DNA of 64,000 nt from Pyrocephalus nanus (Eukaryota > Chordata > Aves > Passeriformes > Tyrannidae), in the NCBI GenBank assembly GCA_038380795.1, contig CM076267.1, positions 16,041,501 to 16,105,500 on the forward strand, written 5' to 3'. Within the stretch, counting starts at the first letter, position 1, and each line of letters begins with the position of its first letter. Under the pieces are notes generated by a model. That model did no database searches. It had not been told where the DNA came from and worked only from the letters and a program-made list of their open reading frames with translations. The position numbers and the translations under genes are program-made. Below are positions 48,424 through 63,400 of the stretch, piece after piece.

Positions 48424-51400
48424 CTAGAGGCACAGAAGTACAGGCAGAGGACAGCTATCAGAAAGGAGATAAGGCAGGCTACTTGCTGTGACTCCTCCCA
48501 GGAATCATCAGGGAGAGCAGTGGAGCACACACTGTTTCCTATGCACTGAGGCCAATGAACCAAAGACTTGAGCAATGGGTTGCTGACCCTTGTCCTAGCA
48601 CTGTCACCAGCTGGTGTCAGGCCCTGACCTCAGACAGAGCTGAGTGACTGTGATCTTGCTGATTTCTCCCTCCAAGCTGTGCTGTAGCTGGTATTTGTGA
48701 ATAGGCTTGTAACCTATAGCAGTGTGCAAGGGAGTAGCCACAGCAAATGCAAGATGGTGAAATAATAAAAGTTGAAGTAAGCACACACTGCACCCTCATG
48801 TCTAATACAGCCAGGACTGTCTGAGTGTAGAGCAGATCTCACTCATTACCAGCATCCTGGCCCTGCCCAACCCCAGACACAGCAAACCTTCCCTCTCCAC
48901 AAACCACGCTCAGGAGAGGGTGGCTAGGTGGGCTAGCATGAACTTTCACTCAGAGAACACAAAACACCCTAGCAGAAATGCTGTAGGGCTGAAGGAGAAA
49001 TGGATTTCTGGCCAGGCAATGTGCTGCCATGGCTCTCCTGCCTTTTATGTGTGAGCTCTTCCTCACCTACTTATCATCTCCTTCCTCTCACTCAACTGCT
49101 TGTGGTGAAAAATCTCCCAACACTGCAGCAAATCACTGGGAGAGGTTTCCTGACTCATTTCTTTCTTCTCTCCATCCTTCTCAAGGTAAAGATCTGATGA
49201 AGCAGAGACCCTGGAGGGGACTGTGGAGCACTGTCTCCTGTTGTGGAGCTCTGCTGATTTTGCAGACCGGAACTGGGAGAAATATGGAATAGGCTGATCT
49301 TGGCTTCTTCTCACTGCATCGTGGAACTGGGCATTCTCCAAGAGGCCTCTGGGAATAGGAAAATAAAGGATGAGTTCCAGCAAATCAGCTATCTGTATGA
49401 CCCAGGATCATTACAAGATGGTACAAATCAGAGGAAAACTCTAACTGATGTCAGTGTTTAGTCTGTCCCTTCTTGCTTTCTGGGGCTCAAGGTGGCAGCA
49501 AGATGGCCTGAACTAATGAAACTACCTCTGCTTCCCCAGCCCTCATTCTTTACATTTGTGCAGCTGACAAACCAAATAGGTGTATTCCAATGCAGCCTGT
49601 TTCTGATCACAGCAGGCAGAGTTCCCTAGTTCTGGGAACTGTGGAGAGATGGACTCAGTCCCTGGTTGGGGAGCAGGACCCTGCCTTTGGCTATCACACC
49701 AGGATCCCTGAGCTCATAGTCCTTTGGCAGGTGGATCCCCTGTTATGGTGCAATAAGAGTGCACAGATTCCTCTGGGATTAGCAGAGAGTTGGCCATGCT
49801 GCATGAATTCTCTGGAGGACAGGGGCTCCAAACCAGGTGATGGTGAAGTGACACGCACCTGATGACACCTGTGAGTATGTCAGTCACCATCTGCAACTCC
49901 TGTTTCGAAGCAGCGGCCAGAGACATCCTTTTGGGCTCCATGTCCATCCTGTCTCTGTACCTACTCCAATCCACAAACTCACTCTCTGAGGGCTGGGTGC
50001 TGAATGGGCTGGGAAAGAAGGAGTTGTTCCATCAGTGTCAGCACTACTGGTCCAAACTACTTGCACCATCCTGGCACAGCAGCAGCAATTCAGGCAAGCA
50101 GCGAGCAGTGCATGGAACCAGGCAAGGAGTGGGAGCTGCTGTATTTGTGACAGCAGCAAGGACACTGTTATAAGAGAGGAGCGCTGAGCTCTGACAGTGC
50201 CGCCCCTTCAAGGGAGAGAGAATAACAGATCATGTCAGCTAATGCTGGGGAAAGCAGAGCACCTCTTACCCAGTTCTGAGGCACTGGAGAAGAGCAGAGC
50301 AGAGCTCCAAGTTCAGTGCATATCAGAGCATGGGCAGCCCAGGCTCAGATGAGGAAGCCAATCCAAAAAACTGTCTCTCTTACCGGGACAAGAAGTATTT
50401 GGGAAACTCCAAAGCAAAGTTCCTGAGAAAGTCCTCAATAGCATGGGACCTGGCAGACACATCAAGGTGTAAGAGCATGGGCTTGGGATGCTCTGGTTTG
50501 ACCCACACTCGGCTGGTGTCTTTGCCCAAGAGCAGCCTCCTCTCAAGGGGTCCAGATCGCTGACTGGGCTTAGGGTGGCTTTTGATAGGGGGTAATGTCT
50601 GTTGGAGAGAAAGAAATGGCAGGTATATAGTTGCTCCTTTGGTCACAGGTAGGCTGGTGTAGGTTTAAGCACAGGCATAAGAACTCAAAGCCCAGCAGCC
50701 AGAGCCACCAGATCCTGGTGTCAAAATGATCTTAGCACCACAGTATTGCTATCAGGCACAAGCAGCCATAGTGAAAATCAGGTCCTTTCCCTCCTCACTG
50801 CCTAGTGTGCCTGCCCCAAGTGTCAGCATGTCTTCAGAGCCTCCCCAGATGGGGCTGTTGTACTCCAGCCTGCCACCATGAGACTCTGGGAGATCATCTT
50901 TGTTCTTCTGAGCACACCAGGAGTGCTGCATGAGAAGTGGAGTACATGGATGGAATGAATGGGGAAATTGCCCCTCAACCTGGAAGGAAACCAGGAACTG
51001 ACTCCAGCCACACTACATGGGCCAACCTGGGGTTGTGTTACCAGCAGTCAGTTTGGAGGAAGTTTCTTAGGGCAGTAGTCAAGAAGCCTGGGCCAGAAGG
51101 ACACTATCCAGATCTGGGGAAGCCCAGAGGCATAGCAGGACTTCAATGGTCTTTGAGACATAGCTGTCCCACCTCTGAAAATGAGGCCAGAGGCCTTCAC
51201 TGCTCCTTACGCAAACACAGCAGGTGTTTGCAGACTCCAAACTGACAATAGGGGTTAAAACTCTAGAGAACTAAATGAAATTGTTTTTACTTTTCTGCAG
51301 CCGTTCTTATGTTCATCCCAAGTGAATGCCTTGATCTGCATCACTGATCACACCTAATAGCACAGGGCAGACAATCCAAGCTAGAGCTTCCCTGAGCTGA

Positions 51401-54400
51401 TTCCTTCACATGGGACAGGGAAAGGCACTCCACAGGGTCCTAGGAGCATTGCTACAGTCTGATTCTGGTGACACTCCCAAGATAACAAGCTGCGTCTCCT
51501 AGTGACCTTAGTCTGCTCAGGCCCAGCCTGCCCTCAGCTCCTCTAAACCCTTCTACATCTTGGGTTGGCTGGTTCTCCATGAGCCCTGTCATTCCCATAG
51601 CATGTCCTGCTGATAGCTATAGGTGCAGCATGGCTGTGCCTTTGGACCCAGACAGTTCTGCAGAGCATTGACTGGGACAGGACCTTGTCTCACACCTTCC
51701 CACCACTGCTGGAAAAGCTGTCTTCCAGCAGCGCACACAGTTGTATAAACTTGAGGGAAAACAGAGATGAACCAGGCAAACTGAGCTTTCTACCCACTTA
51801 AACCAAGCCTGTTTGTCCTGCAACTTCTCCTGAGGCACAGAGCACATCTCTTCTAGTGGTGAGGGTAAAGTCTGCACTGCATCCTGCCAGCATCCTGCTG
51901 CTTTCCATTGTATTCCCAGAATGAAACCAGTCCAGGTACCAATTGCTCTGTCTGCATGCATCTCTTTTGCTTATTTGAAACCTTTCCCCCTTGCTCTAGT
52001 CATGAGTACATACTTGGTTCCAGTTTCAATTCCCATTCACCTCAGCTGGAAAGTTACTGCCAACAGAACACAGCCAGACAGTCTAATTCTTCTGGCTCCT
52101 CCAAACAGTCTGTCTCCCAAAGCCTTGAAGCTACAAACCCTGTTGTACTCTCTGTCCAGACTCCCACGCTGTGATATCCAGCATCTGCCTCTTTTCTAAA
52201 GCAATCAGTTTGATTCTACTATTGGCAAGACAGGCCTGACTTACCTTGTATGTCCTGATTACAGCTGAGGATTCAGGAAGATTTTCTGTCTCAGCAGAAT
52301 CTGGCAACCTCTAAAAATAAAATAAAATACATATATTAAAAAAAAAAGTAAGAGAAATTACCATGTAAGAAAGATATGGAGCAGAACAAGACTAGAATTT
52401 TTTTTTTTTACTTTGTGCCAGCTGAGAGTCAATGATCTCATCCTCCCATTCTTCAGTCAGGGCACATTCTTACTGCTAGCTACACATTTCTCTCCAGTGT
52501 TTATTCATGGTTAAAAATCCAAACCCTGGTTTCCACAGCCACCGGCTTTGTTTCTCCTAAGGCTTCTCATGCACTTCCAAATTTCAGATGGTCACTAGCA
52601 ATTTCAGAGTTTGTAAGGCAATTCTTGGCTAGAAACCACAATCTCATTTTCCATGATCCACAGATCAGCTTTGAGGTCTTGAACAGATCAGAGGCTCATA
52701 TCCTCTTATCAACTTGCCTGGATTTTTTTAAAGAACATTTCTTATTGACACTGTCTGCTGTTTGTGAGCTGAGCTAAGCTGGCGTAAAGTTTTGAGAGCA
52801 CTTACCACAGCAGGTGACATTGGCTTACTCTTAGTCCCAAGGTCCTTCTCTGTGATGGTGAATTCCACAGCCTGCCGTTCCTTTTCCTTTTGCCACTCCT
52901 GCAGGTCCCTCTCATACTGAACCAGGGACTCCTGTATGTACACCTATGAAACAAACCATGACTGGAAGGAGCAGGGAGCTGCAAATAACACAGTTGCTGG
53001 CTCAATTCCCTGCCTGTCACCAATTTCTCCCTTTTCAGGAGGTCTCAGAAAGAGTCCTACTTGCTTTCCATGTATTCCAGTAGAAGAAAGAGGAAAGAAC
53101 AGTGCTATTATAAGACTCATACAGAGAGGAAATACTCTCTTGCCAGAGAAAACCTGGAGAATGTCCAGAGGGAGACTACTGTAAGTCTGTGCCCCCACTA
53201 ATATTAAAGCAGCAAGACTTGTTTTTTTTTACAGATTTCAAATCTTTGACATCCACTGAAAGCCACTCGCATTCAAACCATAACTTCATCTCACAAAGCC
53301 ATATGCTGCACAGTTACACATCATCTAGTGAGCCACATAGAGAGAAAGATACTTAAAGCATCAGGAAGGATGAAGCTAAGTGCCTTCAGGAATGAGAAGT
53401 GCAGAGCAAAGAAGGATTCCTTCAGCTGGAAGCAGCAGGCAGTGGTCTGCTGGGGTCAGGCATTTGGGAACTGCAATGACATGCCTAGGTAATGGTAATA
53501 CACAGGTACCTCTTGGGTCTCACCTCACACACCAGATCTGTGCTGCACAAGGAGGGACTCCCTGTGGGTCCCAGTGTGATGAAGCAGGGGATGCTCTCTC
53601 CAGGCTGCACAACCCCTGACTCTGGAGCAATCTGCAACACCTGGGATGGGGGGAAAATAAAATAAAACAAAACAAAACCCACCCCAGAGAAGCTGTTTCA
53701 TGGTCCTGGGACCCTCCTATGTGCCTTCTCTTTGCAGGAAACACACATGTCATTCTTAGGGGTATGTGACATGAGAGAGATGCAGCTGATACATTCAAAG
53801 AATGACCATGGACTTTGCTGGTGGACAGAGTTCTGAGGTTTGTTGCCATATCCTGTAGTTCCATCTTTGTGTAACCTCACTTAAGTCTTTAGATTTCCCT
53901 TCTGAGTTCCTGTCTATCCCCCCTCTCCCAGCCCTTGCCTTCACTTTTCTCTGCCTTTTCCTCTCATCAGCTAGTAAAAACCAATTCTTTAGAACAGTGT
54001 CTTGCTGGAAATGGAGTTGTAAGGTGACTTTTCATAACCCAATAGACATGGGCAAGAAAACTGTAGAGCAAAGAAGACTCACCCTCTTGTCTTTACAGGG
54101 GCTTATCTGCCAGGCAAACACAACAGCCTTGCTCTTTGAGATATTGTTGAGAAAAACAAGTCGACTGGCTTTGGTGCAGTCTGGGATATTTCCAAAGCAA
54201 ATCCTGTGGTGTGACAAGGTGGCTACCTGCAGGAAACAAGGTGAAACCAGAAAGAACAGCAGGGAAGGAAAATGGGATGTGGCCACTGGGGAAGGGCAGT
54301 CACACTGTCCTATCTAATTTATCCAGCAATTCATAGATAATATTCACCAGTTGCCTTTACCATAAAAACTTAAGGGAGTGTTATATTTCTCCCATCTTTG

Positions 54401-57400
54401 CTCTCGTTACAATGACTTTACCACAAGAGGACAGCCCTGTTGCAGTGGGATTGGGTAAGCAATAAACAGGACATAACACTGCTGCTGGACAGGAGAGGAT
54501 CTCAGGAGCACAGAGGACCAGTAACACCCAGATTCTCTCTGCAGCACTTGCAACCCAGGCCTTTTCCCACCTGAGCCAACAAACATGCAAGGCACGTGCT
54601 TGTGCAAAATCCTCATCAACCTGAATGAAATTTTTGGTAAATTGCTCCCTAATGCACCTTGGTACTAATATGATACTAGTTTGTCCTATTCTCCAGGCCC
54701 AATACAAACTCTAATTAAGTACACTAATCATTGGAGAAAGAAAATAATTACTTGGTTTCAGACAACAGAGCCTTGTGTCATGGCATCTTCATTGGCAGCC
54801 TGAGAGAGGTTTTTAACCAACTTCTCTTTGCTGTATCCAGGAACATAATTGCCCAACAGAAGCCAAAGAACATACAGGGCTGTGGCTGGGATCCAAGGAA
54901 GGCATGCTAATGTCACATGGATGGACTCTTTACCTGCCTGCAGAATGCCTCTGCTGATGCTGTTTAATGCTGATTCACTGTGCTGGGATCTGGGGGTGAG
55001 TTTAACAACAGACTGTCCAGGCTGGCAGGCCAGCTCTAGCCAGGCCACACAAGCTCCTGCTGAGCCAGCGGCAGGTCAAACAAGTGCATTCCTCGGGATG
55101 TGCCTGAATTAGTGACCATCCTGCAGTCAGCGTTCAGGCTATGAATCATCTGAATTTGGCTGCAAAACGGTGAGACCCAAGCCCTGACAGGGTATGTAGG
55201 AGTATGATGGTCTTTTTGTGAATGAATTACCAAAGAAAAAGGTATTGTAGCTGCAAATAAGAAAGGCAGCTGTCATGTGGGTAACTTCTAAGAGAAAATT
55301 TGGTACACGAACAAACCCTAAACCCTTTTTGGTTTTAATGACTATGGAAGCAGCAAGTTGGAAGGAAGGCACCATTTAGCTTTCATGAGTTAGGCTCTAG
55401 ATGACCTGCTGGAAGAAAAATGTCTTGTTCAGTCTCGTGGCAAATGAACTCTCCTGCAACACAGGCTACTGTTAGATTGAACCACTTGCATATTTCAGTC
55501 TCTCTCACGCATTTCTGGACTGATCATATTGCTCATATCACACACTTGGACTTACCTGTCCAGACACAATTAGCTTGTTAGAACCTGGAAAGATTGAAGG
55601 AGACAAAGCTTTGCTGGATGTGGTAGCCTCTCCTACAGCATTTGGATTGTAGCCTACTCCCTGGAAAGTGATCAGGGTTGATTCACCCCCCAGGATGTGG
55701 ATGGGAACATCAACCTGCCTTGGACAAGATAAGAGTTTTAAGTCCAGAGTAATTTTTGGTAGAGATGTGCAATAAGCTAGCATACTTGCTAATGGATTGG
55801 TCTAAAATACACCCCATGCATGGAAGAAGAGAAAACTAGTCTCTTTTTCAGGCCTTGACCTTTCCTGCTAGCCCAGGAAAGCTGTTAAAGTAGTCAATTA
55901 GCCAGTTCCAGCATGAGATGGGCAGAGACTCCCTCTTGGAGCAAAAGTTGGAGTTTTAAAATTAAATAATTTATTTTTCCATGCATCTACCACAGAGTGA
56001 GACAATAAGTAGTGCTCCACCTCTGGCCCTGCCTGCTTGCTGCAGCCTGGGGACAGAGGCCTTTGGGAAGGCTGTTTCCAGAGGTCTGCAGCAGCATGTG
56101 CTGCAATGGTAAAAGACACTGACTTCAGTCTCTTTGGTGGGAGTTTTTGTAGGCCAACAGTGAAACACAAATCTGAACAAATACTGTTGATATTCTCAGT
56201 TACTTTTGATCCTTGAAAAATATAGACTGGGATGACTGTGGTTGTGGAAGAAATCTGTTCTTGGGAAGAATAAACTTATAACAATTTATCTGCTCCATTT
56301 CTTGATCAGACCAGCCACTCACTTGTTCTCAAGATTCTGTGTCTTGGAGGAATGGAGTTCAGTTCAGCTGTAGCATGACATGGGCCAACCATCAGTAAGA
56401 AACCCAAAGAATTTTTGGTCAACAGAAAGAAACTGTTTCTGGTAGTCATGAGGAGGATCTTACCGAGTACGTTTTAGCTTCCAGTGGAGAGAAGACCCAC
56501 TCAATGTGGCCTGTTTTGCCAGGGGGGATTTCTCCTCTAGGAGTTAGGCAGACAAACACAGGATGCTGAAAATTCTCCTCCTGTATCTTCATAAGGTTGT
56601 CCAGCTGAACCTCAAACATCACAGGCATGGAGCCACCATTGTAGAGTTCATAAATCTGAAGTGAGTCAGAAAGAGCTGTCCTTATTATACCATGTACGAG
56701 TTAAACTAGTTAACACTTCCCCAGAGGACTCGGATAACCATTAATAATTAATTAGTCAGCTTGTCTCCTAAGAGTGAGGAGACCTTATAGTGTCAAGATT
56801 TATCACTGAGGCTCTGATAGGAGACTGTGCTGAAAGTTTATCACCACACATGTACATTGATAACTATTGTGTCTCTCCAAATGGTGCCTTGCAAATTCAC
56901 ATTAGGAGAAAATTAATACAAATTAGCTAAAGGGATCACTGTAAAGCAGATTACTTAAAATGCAAAACCACTCATATTAGAGTGATCTTAATTCAATCCA
57001 GACATAATAATTTCCCAAGTAAATTAGGCAGAACAGATTCAAAGCTGCCTTTTTGCTGAATAAGTGTTTAAGAAAGTTTAATTAACCAAAAAACTAATGA
57101 GAATTTATTTTCAGAGTACCTGGAGCAGGTAGGCAAGTTTTCACTCAGAGACAATGCAAGAGAATAAGGGAACAGCCCAACATGCCCCCTAAGTATTCTG
57201 ACTAGAGTGAACACCAAATCCTGTCAAACTGGAGATGGTGAGAAGTACTTTCCCTTGCTACCATTTCCAGACTCTGCCAAGGACTAATTTCAAAGTTCTG
57301 CTGTAATGCTTTCCTGTGGAGGCCATTCCATTTCCTTAAAATTGTCTCAGGCACTGCCTGTCCTTAGGACACAGTAGCACTAGCTCCTTCCCTACACTTG

Positions 57401-60400
57401 CTGCTGGGTTTGGCTCCAAGATGCTCACCTGTGTAGGGGGGCGGGAGCCTCCAATGGCAATGGGTGTGAAAAGGTGCTTAGTGGATGCAAAATGAATGTA
57501 CCGCTGGTCATGTTCCACTGTCATGCCAATGAAAGTCAGCTACAATGGAAAGAAATGCAGTCACTTTCTCACAGGGCCTTGCACCCATCACTAACACAAG
57601 GATTCTGAAGTACTTAGCAAGTTGAAGGCAACCCAATTACAGACTTATATTGGTAATACCAGGATAGCAGGTCCTAAAAAAAAAAAAAAAAATCAAGGAG
57701 ATGGAGAACCTACTCAACTGAAACAAAAGATTCTCCTCTTGTTTCAGAAAGAACATTCTTTTGTCTCTGCTCTGTCAGACACCAGCATCAGTGCTTCTCT
57801 GTGCAAGTGTATGGTGGAAATTCTCCGTGAATTAGTGTCTAGGCTATATGTAGGAGAGTGTTCAGCTGTGACAGCCAAACCCTTTTGAAAGACACGATTT
57901 TGGGTAAGTAATGGCCTCCTCTTGGAAAGGACCATCTGGATGTCCTCACTCCAGAGGACATCTGCTCCATGAATGTGTCTAACAGTCCAAAAGCTGCAAG
58001 AAGATCCCAGCTGAACTTTATGTGTTTAAATAATGACCAACAGTATTTTGTCAGCAAAGTAGCCACCAGGCACTCCAAGCAACATTGAGAGATTTACAGA
58101 GCTATTTCGTAGACAAGATTCTACATTCACTCAGGATCCTGCATTTTGAGAAAACTGCAATCAGGCTGAAGATGAGAGTCATGATGCACGATTTCCCGCA
58201 GGATCACCCCAAAGCCCCTTTGAGCTGTCTGCCTTGAGGCTGCAAAGCAGTCACAGAGTTAGTAATGGTCTCTGCATGGGCCAATGGGAGCTGAGTTGCT
58301 GCAATTCACAGTAAGTTAAACCTGAAGCACAGCTATTTTTCAAGTGCCTGTGCAGAAAACAGAGAGGATGTTTGCAATGGTAGGTGGATGCCTTAGACAC
58401 CTGAAGGAGATACTTTATCAGCTACTTAAAAAGGAGCAGGGAATGACAATTCCTTCAAAACAACCCATTCTGGTTCAGTTCCATAAGCTAAGTGAGGAAG
58501 CAGAGAGGACTAGATATACAATGCTAACAAGGTCCCTCATGGGATCTTTTCAAAGAACTACATGAGCATTCAGCCTCCTGAGAGCCACAATATGCCAGAT
58601 GAAATGAAAATGGGAGCAGGACAAAAGCTGACACTTTCAAACTTCAAGGGTAAAAGGGACAGGAAACTTTGTGAGCTTTGTGAGTGAAACACACATTTAT
58701 ATTCTTTCAGTCAAAAAACCACCTTGGATTCAAAGAGATCACAAATGCCCAGGAAAAACTGTCATTAGTTTACATTCGAGACAGGATGTGACGTTTAGAG
58801 GACTATCAGTTAAAAGGGAGATAAATGGAGAAACATGAAGACCTGATACAATCAAGTCTCCTTCCAGAGTGCATAGACTTCATCCCACCATGAAAACTTA
58901 GAGCATAAAGGGATGCCAAATTCCCAAGGGAGGAGAGCTGCCTGGAAAACGTGCTGCAGGTGACAACATCTCATAATACCTAATTAACAGCTAAGAAGTG
59001 AAGTGCAAACATTTCCAGCTGTTGAAACTTGTGTACTCAGGGATTCTCCATCTCCACCCCTTCTCTCCAGGGAGTTCTGCAAACCAGCCTACCTCATCCT
59101 GCAACACCTAGAGCTGGCTGGGCTTTTCCTACTAAAACTGCCAAGAGCTGCAGATTCTGCCTGGCCAAACAATCCCGGAGCTCTGAGAACAAGGTCACAG
59201 CTGCACTCGTACAGGCAATGGGGCAAAGGACAGCCTGTGAGAGTATTAGGCAGTGGGAGGCCATTACCCCACTGCACAAGGAATTGGGTAACACACAAGT
59301 CTCAAAGAAGTGTCCTCTTTTGGCCAGAAGAAAATGCCAATGGAAAATCAGTTTGAGTTCTTCAGAGCATCTATAAATCCAGTCATCACAGGACTGAAAT
59401 GGGCCACTGAATGGGAAGGAGTAATGGAGTGGGAGCTTCTCATGAAAATGCAGAAGACAAGCTCTGTTGGGGAAACAGAGAGGGACATTAAAATCTATCC
59501 ACATGGGTAGAATAATCACAGAAGTGAATTTAGACCCCTCCCCAAAAACACACATTGGCTTGCAGCTGACTAACAACACTGCTCCAAAGCCAAGCAATTT
59601 GGAATTTGACAGAATAACCAAGCAATACCTCAGCCCAATGGTCTTGTCCTCTGATTATTGTTGCTTTCTGAAATTTCCACTGCTTAACATAGGGGGTGAC
59701 ATTACAGCATTTGCTTCCCTCAAGGTTAGCCTATATTCTACACATTTCACCAGATTCCCAGGTGAGGATTCGCTTCACCCTGGCATGTGAGCACCCTTAG
59801 GACAGTCTCTGCCATGGGGTCTGCCAGCTCTGTGTACTTCATGAGTGAAAGGAAAGAAGGCACACTGTGCTCAGCCCCTCGGCTGCCCTCTCTGCAGGAG
59901 GAGGAGCCTCTTCCACTCTTACTTTCTGATATCAGTAGTTCAGTACTGGCACTGCATCACTACAGGTCACAGCTACCTGCACTGCTCCATGTCTCTGGAC
60001 TGCCCTCTGCAACTCCTATTGCCAGAGCTCAAATGCACTCAGGAATCTTTTAATCCTCAGGGCCTCCTATGCTTTCTCAGCCCCCTCTGCAGTGACAGCA
60101 TGAGGCAGAGTGCTGGCCTCTGGTAGCCATCAAAGCCACTGGCTATGTGGCAAGAGGGGATGCATGCCCTATAGGCTTCTGGTGCTCCAAAGCCTATTCC
60201 CTCACTGGCCAGCTGGTGAAATGCTCACAGTCACTCCCAGGATTGTGCCAGGCAGGCAGAGCACAGGGAGCCTGTCCAAGGGCTTTGAGGGAAGGCACAG
60301 TTAAGCCACTGTTTGAACAGCTTGGTCAAAGGGTTGGATTTTCAGCTGACAACAGTCCTGAAAGAAAAGAAAAATAAAAGAGATGTGTGAACACAATGGT

Positions 60401-63400
60401 CTCATAGGAAACTTCAGAGACAGACAGGAAGGCTCAGCCGGGCATGAGCTGTGCCCGGCAGAGCACAAGGTGACTTTGACTCTAACTGACAGTTTGAGAG
60501 AGGGGGAGAGAGAGAAATTAGTTCCAAGCCTGAGGAAATGCTCAGGAAAAACACACCCTAGATCAGCTCTGAGATGCTTTAGGAAGCAATGAAGCAGGAA
60601 GAATGAGTAAGAACCTCCTCTATCATTGGCAGGAGAAATAAGTGGGTGGACAAAGGCTGCAGCCAACCGGGAATCCAGGGAGTACCTTCTGGGCTTGGAG
60701 AGGCAGCTACTTCTGTACCTCCAGAACTGGAGGATGCTCTGCCACCCTGTGCTTCCTCAAACTGCAGTCAGTGCAGGTGGTATTTTTGGAAAGAAACACA
60801 TTCCAGGGGGGTTTGAAATGCTTAGAAGAGTTGGTGAGATGGAAAGATTCAGGAAAGCTGCATATAAGTAGGATGGGCTGCAGATCTGAACTCTAGAAAG
60901 ACTGCATGGAAAAACTTACGGTGAAGCAGATGAAATGAGGGGAAGCATGCACAGAAATCCTGGCCATGAGTTATACTAGAGTGTGGAAAACATGCAGGGA
61001 CTGTAAAACCTGGGGAGGCTGTTTTGGACTTGGAGTTCCCTTTAAGGAAGAAGCAATTCTGCACCAACACCACTAATAAAGTACAAAGGTTAATAATAAA
61101 TAATAGTCCTTTTGGAGAAAACTAGCAGGTGCGACATCCAAGGGCCATTTTGTCAGTGCACTGCACACTTCTGGGGATGCTGAAATCACAAGTTTGTCAG
61201 AATGTTGATTTTATGTCTCTGCTTGGCCCTCTGTTACTGCCTGGCTAGTGCAAATTCCAGGGGAACGCCACAGTCCCTGTACACCATGCAGCTTCTGGGG
61301 AAAATACCTCTTAAATCAGTTCCTACCTGTTGTTGTTCTGCAAGTGGAAGGAAGTGACACCTGCTATCTTACCAGAATCTCATGGCCATAGGAAACCTTC
61401 AGCAGGACAGGGAGGCGATCAGTGCCAATGAAATCATGTCTAGCAGTGAAAGAGGAGAGAGACAAAAACATTAGAAACCAACCTTGTGCCCAGGGTGATA
61501 GAATCAGGGTCACACGGAACATTAGAGACAATTCAGTTCCCAGCTAAAGAGTCACTGTTGCATAAGATCCCCGGGGAGGCAGGGATGGGAGGTGGTGGGG
61601 GGAGAACAATTTGTGTTTGGGCGGGAATGAGTGTTGATTTTAGTCATACACCTATTTAGGAACCCAAGTTTCTAGGCCAACAAAATACCAGTGCTTCTCA
61701 AATATGGTCTGCTGTGAAAAGGAAGGTATTCACTTTCCTTCATACCCTCTACAGGCACACAAGGGCTAGCAGCGCTAGCTGAGGACAAAAATAGGACTGT
61801 AACTGCATAATGAAAATCACAGGAAGTGCAGCATCTTGTTCATCTCCTCAACTGTCAGACCAAGGCAGACGAGTGTCCCCAGCATGTCACACTGAATGAC
61901 TTTTGCACTGCAGTGTTAAAGGACATTAAAACATTCCCCTGGGGAAGACAAACTCTATGGAGTCCAGAAACTGGACATGCTCAGGAACTTTTTACTTGGC
62001 CATTCTCTGCTGAGTAAGGGACATGTGAATGGAAAGGACTGGGCATGGAAACACAGGGGACTGATGGCATGTGCTGTTCTGGCACACAGCACAAGGCTCT
62101 GAAGTACGGGTAGTTGTCATTGTCACCTGTGTGAGAGCTGGACAGATTTCTCCTGTCCTGGAAGAAGTGTTCCTGACTTTGGGGAAACAGTGAAGAGCTG
62201 GTTATCCTGAATTCTCATCTGGTGCAGCTCATGAGGGCTAAACTCAATATCTTCTGCCCAAAGCTCCATGTCCATCTTCTGATCAGAAGGAAACAAGAAG
62301 GCCCTAGGGAACCAATCAGCTGATCAGCAACAAGGACATGAAACTTCCCCAGGCCCATGGTCAGCACATTCAGTCCACCTGGGCTTAGCTGGGGGACACA
62401 CCACATTTCATCAGGTCTCTGCTGCTCTCTGCTTGCTTCCCCACCCAGACCCACCAAACAGATGTCAGTTGCAGCTCCATAACACAGGCTGCACCCACAA
62501 ACCCCACCCTATTAACTTGCAAACATCTCATGGCCCTGTGAGCTCTTCCAGACACCCAAACAGATCCCAAAAAGAAGGCTGAGCTCCAGCAATCACTGCT
62601 TACCAGTCCACGGGCATCACACCCTTGTTCTCCAGCAGAAGCATCACAAGGGCAGGCTCTGAGCCTACAGGGGCAGACCCAAAGTTGAAATCCAGCAGAA
62701 GAGGGGTATACACTGGAGGGATCAAGCATGTGCTGGTTGCAGCAGAGAAAAAAGAGATTAAATTGAAACAGGAGGAAGAGTAAGCAGGGCATAACAGGGG
62801 AAGGTGATTCTACACTGGCTTTTTTCCTTATAATTCTTATTTGACCTTACACTCTTGACGCTTTTGGAAGAAGAGATGCTGGGCATAAGGCAGGCCTTCT
62901 GACTTTCTAAAAAAAAAAAATCTTTCATATATGCCTAATAAGAGTGAGTTGCATAAGAGAGTCCTGCTTAGCTGAAGTCTTTTTTCAGCTCCCCAGTACA
63001 ACAAAGTCACTGACATACTGGAGCAGGTCCAGTAGAGGGCCACCAAGATGGCTGAGAGCTGGAGCACATTGGCCAGGCTGAATGGGGCTCTGAGCAACTT
63101 GGTCTAGTGGAAGGTGTCCTTGTCCATGGCAGGGGGACTGGAAATAGATGACCTTCAAGGCCCCTTCCAACCCAAATCATTTTATGATTACTTACAAGGA
63201 CAGACTAAGAGACCTGGGTATGTTCAGCCTTACAAAGCAAGGGCTCAGGGACAGCAACTGCACAAGATAATCTGATGAGATACTAGGAAAAAAGTTTTTA
63301 CCATGGAAGTGGCTAAACAGGTGCTCAGACTAACTGCAGTTTCTTTGTCCTCAGAGATGTTCAGTGCTGTACTGAACAAGGCCCTGGGCAACCTGACCTA

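Noticed and set aside
54381..55048. Two minus-strand open frames (108 and 96 codons) inside a CFAP65 intron
   Set aside because: The flanking CFAP65 exons are both phase 0 and join as in the mammalian protein as I recall it; no good splice pair brackets these frames.
61490..61560. Possible ancient reverse-orientation CR1 end (GATAGAATCAGGG ... AATTCAGTTCCCA)
   Set aside because: The resemblance is too short and diverged to call by eye; a repeat library search would decide.
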